This document shows positions 5,983-10,602 of a stretch of DNA of 10,602 bases, one piece after another; position 1 is the stretch's first letter; every line of letters starts with the position of its first letter. Where the stretch lies: positions 1 through 10,602 of the forward strand of contig JAGDAL010000230.1 in the NCBI GenBank assembly GCA_017959525.1, given 5' to 3'. The position numbers and the translations under genes are program-made. Source of the stretch: Lachnospiraceae bacterium (GTDB lineage Bacteria; Bacillota; Clostridia; Lachnospirales; Lachnospiraceae). Below the pieces are notes generated by a model, which searched no databases, was not told where the DNA came from, and saw only the letters and a list, made by a program, of their open reading frames with translations.

Positions 5983-7173
5983 ATGAAAAATAAAAAACTG
6001 GCAAAACGATTGATTCTGCTCATTGAGGTGATCGGGCTTTTGATGTGGGGCATGGAGGCGTTACAGCATTCGCTCCTCTATGACAACACCATCCCCCGAG
6101 GCACACCGGAAGAGGGCGTCACCGAGAAGGAATTCACCGTCACCCATGGCAATGAAACCGATACGGTCACGGTGCGAATCCACCCGCAGGCGCGCCCGAA
6201 GAAGGAACAAAAGAAGCTTCTCGCCCGGGCCAAGGAGGAACTCCTAAGCTCCTACCTGGGAGAGAATGCCTCGCCTAAGCAGATCGATCATGACTTATAT
6301 TTGAGCACAACTTACGCCGATGGCGCGGTGGAGGCCACTTGGAATCTGACGCCGGGCCAATACGTGGATACATCCGGAGCCTTGCGCCCGGAGAGTATTC
6401 AGGAACCGGTGGAGGTTGTGGCGGAGGTGGAGCTTCGGTGTGAAGATGCATTGGAGACGCTCACCTTACCGCTAACGATTTATCCGCTCTCCTTGGATAC
6501 GCCGGAAGGATTCGGCTATGCCCTGGAGGAACAACTACGGCAGGCAGATGAAGGCCATCCGACAGAGGGAATCATACACCTGCCGGAGCAAGTAGCCGGG
6601 GTAGATCTCACCTGGCGGGAGCGGATGGAAGGCACCGGCATGCAGCTGTGTCTACTGGGAATCGCAGCTGCAGTTGGCCTGCGGGCCGCGGAAGGAGCCG
6701 AAGAGCGGGAACGCAAGAAGAAACTGACGAAGGCCCTGCAACGGGATTATCCGAATATTGTGAACTGGCTCTCCCTCTATGTGGGCGCCGGAATCTCCAT
6801 GAAGCAGGCCTTTGCCATGATTGGAAAAGAGGCAACAAGCGAGCATCCGGGATATGAAGCCATTTTACGGTGTTATCGCTCCATGGCAGACGGCAAGAGT
6901 GAGATGGCGGCCTATGAAGATCTAAGCACTTATGCGCCGGAGAAAAACTATCGCAAGCTCTCCCTTTTGATTACCCATCATCTGAGGAAGGGCAGTGAGG
7001 ACTTGATGTTTCAGTTGGAAAAGGAAGCCAGAGCGGCTTTCGAACAGCGGAAGATTCTGGCCAAGGTGGCAGGAGAGGAAGCTTCCACGAAGCTGCTGTT
7101 GCCCATGATGGGTTTGTTGGGAATCGTCCTGGTGGTGCTGATTGTACCGGCCCTCTGGGGGATCAATATATAA
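5983..7173 (+). CDS. tadC: TadC-like platform protein with extracytoplasmic Ig-like insert
   Basis: Second platform protein of the Tad machine. The T2SSF region is at about 245-365 (ALQRDYPNIVNWLSLYVGAG, SMKQAFAMIG, LSLLITHHLRKGSEDLMFQL, EQRKILAKVAGEEASTKLLL), followed by a terminal membrane helix (370-391). Unusually, the protein starts with a membrane helix (8-27), then about 190 soluble residues (28-217), then a second helix (218-234). The soluble part has a helical stretch (71-93) and a beta-rich stretch (100-168: HDLYLSTTYADGAVEATW, SGALRPESI, VEVVAEVELR, LTLPLTIYP). That pattern resembles the atrophied bacterial Ig-like domains often found in Clostridia surface proteins. The length, 396, exceeds the usual 290-330. 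The ribosome site is weak (GGAG 5965-5968), so translation probably relies on coupling to tadB, 2 bases upstream. The Ig-like assignment is inference. Confidence 0.87.
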   Translation: MKNKKLAKRLILLIEVIGLLMWGMEALQHSLLYDNTIPRGTPEEGVTEKEFTVTHGNETDTVTVRIHPQARPKKEQKKLLARAKEELLSSYLGENASPKQIDHDLYLSTTYADGAVEATWNLTPGQYVDTSGALRPESIQEPVEVVAEVELRCEDALETLTLPLTIYPLSLDTPEGFGYALEEQLRQADEGHPTEGIIHLPEQVAGVDLTWRERMEGTGMQLCLLGIAAAVGLRAAEGAEERERKKKLTKALQRDYPNIVNWLSLYVGAGISMKQAFAMIGKEATSEHPGYEAILRCYRSMADGKSEMAAYEDLSTYAPEKNYRKLSLLITHHLRKGSEDLMFQLEKEARAAFEQRKILAKVAGEEASTKLLLPMMGLLGIVLVVLIVPALWGINI

Positions 7174-7188
7174 TCCGGAACTTCCGGA
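7174..7188 (+). other. Small inverted repeat between tadC and the pilin gene
   Basis: TCCGGA (7174-7179) and TCCGGA (7183-7188) are each self-complementary and together can form a 6-bp stem with an ACT loop, starting just after the tadC stop. No T-run follows, so it is not a terminator. It lies in the only sizeable leader before flp, where a processing or stabilising element could raise pilin mRNA. Weak evidence. Confidence 0.3.
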
Positions 7189-7213
7189 AATCTAAGTAGA
7201 AAGAGGTAAGAAA

Positions 7214-7402
7214 ATGAACAAAAACATGCAACCGAAATGGATGGATCTGTGGAAGGAAGAAGACGGCGCCGGGGTGGTCGAGGTCATCTTGGTGCTCGTC
7301 ATTGTAGTAGGGCTCACCCTTATCTTTAAGAAGCAGATTACCGACTTGGTCAACAAGATCTTCGAGTCCATCAACAAGCAGGCAGAGCAGGTGTACTCAT
7401 GA
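7214..7402 (+). CDS. flp: Flp1-like type IVb major pilin
   Basis: Small prepilin of 62 residues, the likely main subunit of the pilus. A hydrophilic leader ends in KEEDG, followed by the pilin helix AGVVEVILVLVIVVGLTLIF and a basic amphipathic tail (KKQITDLVNKIFESINKQ). Cutting after Gly18 puts Glu23 at mature position +5, the rule for type IV pilins, and gives a 44-residue mature subunit. It matches the Flp1-like family of Gram-positive Tad loci, not the longer Flp of proteobacteria. The ribosome site is AAAGAGGT (7200-7207), 6 bases before ATG. There is a 40-base leader after tadC, and the stop overlaps the next start (ATGA). Confidence 0.88.
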   Translation: MNKNMQPKWMDLWKEEDGAGVVEVILVLVIVVGLTLIFKKQITDLVNKIFESINKQAEQVYS

Positions 7403-8865
7403 AGAGAAAGCTCCACGGGAACGTCACTGTCTACATGGGTGTTACCACGGGAATAATTCTCTCCCTGGTCTTTTCCCTTGTGGAAGTGGTGCACTTAAAG
7501 AGTCTGGGGCAGGAAAAAGAAATCCTGTCCCAGCTGGGAGCCGAGAGTGTGTTGGCAGATTATAACCGCCCCTTGTGGACGGATTATGGAATCCTGGCCA
7601 TGGACGCCGGATACGGAGACAGCAAGTTTCAGAAGGCGGCGGTGGAGAATCGCGCCTTATCCTATGTGGAGGATAACAGTCACAACAGTCTCTTGTCCCT
7701 AAGCGCTACCGGCGTTGACTTGAAAGCTTATACTCTGTTATCCGACCACGACGGACGCGCTTTTTTAAAAGAGGCAGCCATGGCAGAACTCTATGGAATT
7801 CCAACAGAATTGTTGCAGCAGGAGACGGGCATGTGTGAGCAGATGGAAAGCGATGCGGCAAATGACGTATCCATGGAAGACCTACTAAACAATGCCCAAA
7901 GTTCCTTGGATGAAGCCCAATCCATTCGGGAGGAGACAAGCGAATCCGCAAGTGCGGGACAAACCGGAGCAACGGTGTCCGAGCCGGTGGAGAACCCGAT
8001 TCTGAAAGTAAAAGAGTGGAAGGCCAACGGCGTCTTAGCCCAGGTACTGCCATCGGATGTCAGCATCTCCGGCGGAACCTTATCTGATCAGCGTCCCAGC
8101 AAGCGTATCTTGCAGGTGGGCACATCGGATGTTCCGACCATTCGTGCCATGGACCGGGTGCTCTATGGCTTGTATCTGCGAGATCATCTACAGAACTATA
8201 CTCACCCCAAGCATCACGACGGACTGGCGTACGAGTGGGAGTATATCTTAAACGGCAAGTCCTCCGATGAAGAAAACTTGCGCCTGACGGTGGAGAAGTT
8301 GCTGGGCTTGCGGGAAGTGCAGAATTTTATTGCCATCCAACGCATTCAACAGTGCCAGCTGGCGGCGGAAGCAACAGCAACGGCTCTGGTAGGATTCACC
8401 GGCAATCCGGCGATTATCAAGGGTGTCAAGCAAGGCATCCTAGCAGCCTGGGCCTACATGGAGAGCGTCTTGGATGTGCGCACCCTCTTATCCGGAGGCA
8501 AGGTTGCCTTTGTAAAAACCGGAGATGACTGGACCAGCGACATCGCAAACTTAGGTGCCTGCTTCGATGTGAATACCAAAGCGAAGCAATCGGAAGGTGG
8601 AATTTCCTATGAAGCCTATCTGGTGGCCTTCACCTATTTGGAATCGGAGGCCCGCATCGGACAGCGCTGTCTGGATGTGGTAGAAGCAGCCATCTGTGCC
8701 AATCCCGGGTATGAGCATTGTCGGGTGGACAATCTGATGGTGAAGGGACAATTCGTCTTTTCTTATGAAGGAACGCCAACCTTTGCATCACTGGTGCCGG
8801 CATTGCGCGGACGGGTTGGACGGTATTCTTTTATGCGGGATTGGGAGATCTCATATTATACGTAG
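7399..8865 (+). CDS. DUF5702-like large Tad pseudopilin or surface protein
   Basis: A 488-residue protein with a short basic N-terminus and one membrane or pilin-like helix (GNVTVYMGVTTGIILSLVFS, 7-26), the rest predicted outside the membrane. Residues 48-73 (ESVLADYNRPLWTDYGILAM) carry the YNxxLWxxYGIL pattern I associate with DUF5702 proteins of Clostridia tad loci, which take the place of TadG. A linker rich in Ser, Glu, Ala and Thr (about 152-200) separates an N-terminal region from a larger C-terminal domain (about 205-488). No catalytic motif or sorting signal is apparent. It probably is a minor, exported component of the pilus or its tip; the biochemical role is unknown. The ATG overlaps the flp stop and the ribosome site is weak, so translation is probably coupled to pilin synthesis. 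The family name is from memory of the pattern. Confidence 0.75.
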   Translation: MKRKLHGNVTVYMGVTTGIILSLVFSLVEVVHLKSLGQEKEILSQLGAESVLADYNRPLWTDYGILAMDAGYGDSKFQKAAVENRALSYVEDNSHNSLLSLSATGVDLKAYTLLSDHDGRAFLKEAAMAELYGIPTELLQQETGMCEQMESDAANDVSMEDLLNNAQSSLDEAQSIREETSESASAGQTGATVSEPVENPILKVKEWKANGVLAQVLPSDVSISGGTLSDQRPSKRILQVGTSDVPTIRAMDRVLYGLYLRDHLQNYTHPKHHDGLAYEWEYILNGKSSDEENLRLTVEKLLGLREVQNFIAIQRIQQCQLAAEATATALVGFTGNPAIIKGVKQGILAAWAYMESVLDVRTLLSGGKVAFVKTGDDWTSDIANLGACFDVNTKAKQSEGGISYEAYLVAFTYLESEARIGQRCLDVVEAAICANPGYEHCRVDNLMVKGQFVFSYEGTPTFASLVPALRGRVGRYSFMRDWEISYYT

Positions 8866-8988
8866 AAAGTGATCGGAGATATAGGAAAGTATCCCGGGCT
8901 ATGTTTCAATCGGCGGGTAAAAAAGTTTTTCGTCAAAGTTCTCTTCTAGGCATGCTGGGGGTGCTTGCCTATATCTCCGAGGAGGCAT
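8866..8988 (+). other. 123-base gap inside the tad operon, no gene assigned
   Basis: This is the longest untranslated stretch in the operon. It holds the GAGGAGG ribosome site (8979-8985) of the TadE-like gene and no clear terminator or promoter. A reading frame from ATG 8901 runs through it to 9131 (MFQSAGKKVFRQSSLLGMLG), but it has no good ribosome site and mostly overlaps the TadE-like gene in another frame. I therefore do not call it a gene. Confidence 0.5.
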
Positions 8989-9726
8989 ATGAAACAAATC
9001 AACAAACAACAGGCATCGTATACCATCGAAGCAGCCGTGGTGATGCCGATTTTTGCAACGTTCATGGTAGCGCTGCTTTTGTTCTTCCGGATTTTTACCG
9101 TGGCTTGGACGGTGGAAGTGGCCTTGCATGAGGTAGCGGAAGAAGCCGCATACGCCGGGGCAGATGCAGATCCCTTGGCTCTTGGCGCATTGGTCAGTGC
9201 CAAGGTGGCTGCCCATCCCGGGGCCACGGGCTTTATTGACCATGGCATTTTGGGTCTGCATTACGGGGCATCCGCAGTAACGGATACGGATGTAGACCTG
9301 TCGGTGCGGTATCGCATCACAGTTCCCGTTGGCATCTTAGGACCCATTCGTTTTACGGTGAACCAGCGGGCCAAGCACCGGCGCTGGGTGGGCTACGACC
9401 CCTGGGAAGGGCGCGTGGACACCGGAGAGTATGTTTATATTGCGAAGTACGGGGAGGATTACCACAGTCATGTGGACTGCCCCTACTTAAACCCTTCCAT
9501 CCGGTCGGTTTCCGCCGCCCGGGTGGGAGCGGAACGCAACAATGACGGTAAGCGATATCGGGCGTGCGGGACCTGTCATCCCAAGAAGTCAGGTGTTGTT
9601 TATGTAACAAATTACGGAGAAAGTTATCACAGTAGTCGGACCTGTAGCGCCCTAAAGCGCACCATCCAGCGGGTATCCATCCGTGAGGTGGGGCTGCGGC
9701 GTGCCTGTCCGAAGTGTTATTCATAG
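8989..9726 (+). CDS. tadE: TadE-like pseudopilin with duplicated C-terminal Cys/His module
   Basis: Minor pilin-like protein of 245 residues. A short leader (MKQINKQQA) precedes SYTIEAAVVMPIFATFMVAL; cutting after Ala9 puts Glu14 at position +5, so it should be processed by a prepilin peptidase. The N-terminal helix spans about 11-36. The TadE-like region continues to about 130, ending in beta-like VDLSVRYRITVPVGILGPIR. Two tandem modules then follow. Module 1 (148-196) has YIAKYGEDYH with H159, C164 and C193-x2-C196; module 2 (203-243) has YVTNYGESYH with H214, C219 and C240-x2-C243. One Cys plus CxxC and a His per module suggests zinc binding. ATG 8989 is chosen because it gives the leader; its GAGGAGG (8979-8985) is only 3 bases away, and TTG 8965 is an alternative. 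Being exported, the module would face outward. Confidence 0.85.
   Translation: MKQINKQQASYTIEAAVVMPIFATFMVALLLFFRIFTVAWTVEVALHEVAEEAAYAGADADPLALGALVSAKVAAHPGATGFIDHGILGLHYGASAVTDTDVDLSVRYRITVPVGILGPIRFTVNQRAKHRRWVGYDPWEGRVDTGEYVYIAKYGEDYHSHVDCPYLNPSIRSVSAARVGAERNNDGKRYRACGTCHPKKSGVVYVTNYGESYHSSRTCSALKRTIQRVSIREVGLRRACPKCYS
9430..9717 (+). repeat. Tandem duplicated Cys/His module within the TadE-like gene
   Basis: The two protein modules, bases 9430-9576 and 9595-9717, align as [YV]-[YV]-[IV]-x2-[KN]-YG-E-x-YH-S-x3-C-x2-L-x3-I-x-x-V-S, later followed by R-A-C-x2-C. They differ at many DNA positions and module 1 has about 8 extra residues (RNNDGKRY region), so the duplication is old and under selection at protein level, not a recent copy. 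Confidence 0.8.
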
Positions 9727-9734
9727 GAGGAGCA

Positions 9735-10160
9735 ATGGAAGTACTTAGTTTATGTAGTATCATGGGGCTTTGTGCCTGGGAGGATTTGCGAACCAAAGAG
9801 ATTCGTGTGTGGGTTGTGGGACTCTTGGCGGTGCTTGGCGTCTGTTTCCACATCGGGTTGGGTCGGTTGGAAATCCCACAGATGTTGGGCGGCTGCGCGG
9901 TAGGCGTCGTGCTCTACGGGGTGAGTCTGCTATCGAAGGAAGCCATCGGCAAGGGCGACGCCCTTTGTTTTATGGCCACGGGAATCTATCTGGGATTCTG
10001 GGGGAATTTGTTCCTACTCTGGTCGTCCTTCGTTGTGGCCGGAATCGTGGGCATACTCTACGGGAAAATTCGAGGCGTGGACAAAGAGGTCAGCTTGCCC
10101 TTTTTACCATATGTCTTTGTCTGCCTGGTGCTGCAGCTTATAGTGGGAGGCGGACTATGA
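9735..10160 (+). CDS. Second type IV prepilin peptidase (A24 family)
   Basis: A 141-residue membrane aspartyl protease distinct from the tadV product at the operon's start. Catalytic D17 is in CAWEDLRTKEIR and D75 in the GKGD motif (AIGKGDALCFMATG). Hydrophobic stretches lie at about 4-14, 26-40, 51-67, 79-94, 97-112 and 123-139. The first-Asp motif (WEDLRTKEIR) differs from the IPN-containing one in tadV, so the two are diverged paralogues. ATG 9735 follows AGGAGG (9725-9730) closely, and that site overlaps the stop of the TadE-like gene 8 bases upstream. Its own stop overlaps the next ATG (ATGA). Its place among the pseudopilin genes suggests it may process them, while tadV handles Flp; that division is inference. 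Confidence 0.88.
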   Translation: MEVLSLCSIMGLCAWEDLRTKEIRVWVVGLLAVLGVCFHIGLGRLEIPQMLGGCAVGVVLYGVSLLSKEAIGKGDALCFMATGIYLGFWGNLFLLWSSFVVAGIVGILYGKIRGVDKEVSLPFLPYVFVCLVLQLIVGGGL

Positions 10161-10602
10161 GAGTCAAAGCGGTCTACACCGTGGAGGCAGCGATTGTGAT
10201 GCTGGCAGACACGGTGGAAGCCGCAGTCCGCTCCATTCAGGAACCGACACAGGACAAAATTTCACAGATGATCCGCAAACTGGTCCGCGGCAAGATGGAA
10301 GACGGGCAGCTGGTGCTGAACGAGGAAAGCCTGCGGAAGATGCTGCAGGCGCGAAAGGAACAGCTTGCCATTGAGAGCGCTGTTTCCTACCTCGACCGCA
10401 TCCGTGAAGCCGCGCAGCTCGGTGAAACGGAACGGCTGAAGGAACTGATCGACGCCACGGAAACCCTCGGCAAGAGCACGTGGGATCTGGTGTACGCGCA
10501 GCTTGCCGCCATGAAGGCGGAAGGCCTGATCAGCGACGAGCAGTACGACAAAATCCTGGAAACCATTGAGAGGCTCAGGGAACTCTCCAAGATAACGGAC
10601 GA
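10157..10602 (+). CDS. Chimeric reading frame: pseudopilin start joined to PgpH-like and unknown sequence (3' end outside window)
   Basis: The frame opens with an ATGA overlap to the second prepilin peptidase and encodes MRVKAVYTVEAAIVM, a class III-type pilin start (cut after Ala5 puts Glu10 at +5). A proline and hydrophobic helix should follow, but the protein continues LADTVEAAVRSIQEP and RKLVRGKMEDGQL (residues 16-52). This strongly resembles the end of the HD domain of PgpH/YqfF, a membrane c-di-AMP phosphodiesterase, including the region of its last metal-ligand Asp (D18 here). Instead of the expected DECxLT continuation, residues 53-148 are a charged helical segment (SLRKMLQARKEQL, ISDEQYDKILETIERL) that I do not recognise. 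All 18 Leu codons after 10201 are CTN, unlike the TTG/TTA-rich tad genes. It is most likely an artefact or recombination product, not a functional fusion. Confidence 0.6.
   Translation, partial: MRVKAVYTVEAAIVMLADTVEAAVRSIQEPTQDKISQMIRKLVRGKMEDGQLVLNEESLRKMLQARKEQLAIESAVSYLDRIREAAQLGETERLKELIDATETLGKSTWDLVYAQLAAMKAEGLISDEQYDKILETIERLRELSKITD
10184..10204. other. Probable chimeric junction
   Basis: The bases encoding EAAIVM (10184-10201) fit both families: TadE-type pseudopilins read YTVEAAIVMP, and PgpH-type proteins read EAAIVMLADTVEAAVRS. Left of this block the sequence continues the tad operon; right of it protein family and codon usage change at once. A join through a short shared word is the simplest reading. 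Raw reads would decide. Confidence 0.6.

Noticed and set aside
8841..9131. A 96-codon + strand reading frame between the DUF5702-like and TadE-like genes
   Set aside because: It overlaps the end of one gene and the start of the next in another frame, has no good ribosome site, and its second half is the out-of-frame shadow of the well-supported TadE-like leader and helix.
10387..10590. Minus-strand frame near the right end
   Set aside because: Ser-rich shadow of the + strand helical segment, with no start signals.
1..10602. CRISPR arrays, tRNA or rRNA genes, insertion-sequence ends
   Set aside because: No regularly spaced direct repeats, cloverleaf-like segments, rRNA signatures or transposase motifs were seen on either strand.

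Overview
All genes lie on the + strand. The window looks like a flagellated, anaerobic, low-to-mid GC Gram-positive of the class Clostridia, most likely a Lachnospiraceae-type gut bacterium. The reasons are strong AGGAGG ribosome sites, a flagellin/FliS pair, a class A flavodiiron protein, and a Tad pilus locus of Gram-positive type (Flp1-like pilin, DUF5702-like protein, no secretin or other outer-membrane genes). The family-level placement is inference.

Layout. Positions 1-1139 hold the 3' end of a flagellin gene and a FliS-like chaperone gene, closed by a rho-independent terminator at 1166-1206. Positions 1207-2497 form a monocistronic unit: a 21-bp inverted repeat, a flavodiiron protein gene (fprA type), and its own terminator at 2462-2497. 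From about 2522 onward runs a tightly packed Tad (tight adherence, type IVc pilus) operon. It opens with a good sigma-A-like promoter (TTGCAA-17-TATAGT), and an 8-bp inverted repeat flanks the -10 box and overlaps the first ribosome site. Gene order is prepilin peptidase (tadV-like), a TadZ/CpaE-like protein with a degenerate P-loop, the CpaF/TadA ATPase, TadB, TadC with an unusual extracytoplasmic insert, the Flp1-like major pilin, a DUF5702-like large pseudopilin, a TadE-like pseudopilin with a duplicated Cys/His C-terminal module, and a second prepilin peptidase. Most neighbours overlap or nearly touch, implying translational coupling.

How the genes work together: CpaF should power a TadB/TadC membrane platform positioned by TadZ. 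The platform would extrude Flp1 pilin that a prepilin peptidase has cleaved, while the TadE-like and DUF5702-like proteins would act as minor pilins or tip/priming components. The second peptidase sits beside the pseudopilins and may serve them.

The right end is suspicious. The reading frame starting at 10157 begins as another pseudopilin (VYTVEAAIVM) but passes in frame, through an EAAIVM stretch, into sequence resembling the last part of the HD domain of the c-di-AMP phosphodiesterase PgpH/YqfF. It then runs into an unrecognised helical segment. Leucine codon use changes sharply at the same place. I read this as a probable assembly chimera or recombination junction, not as a true fusion gene.
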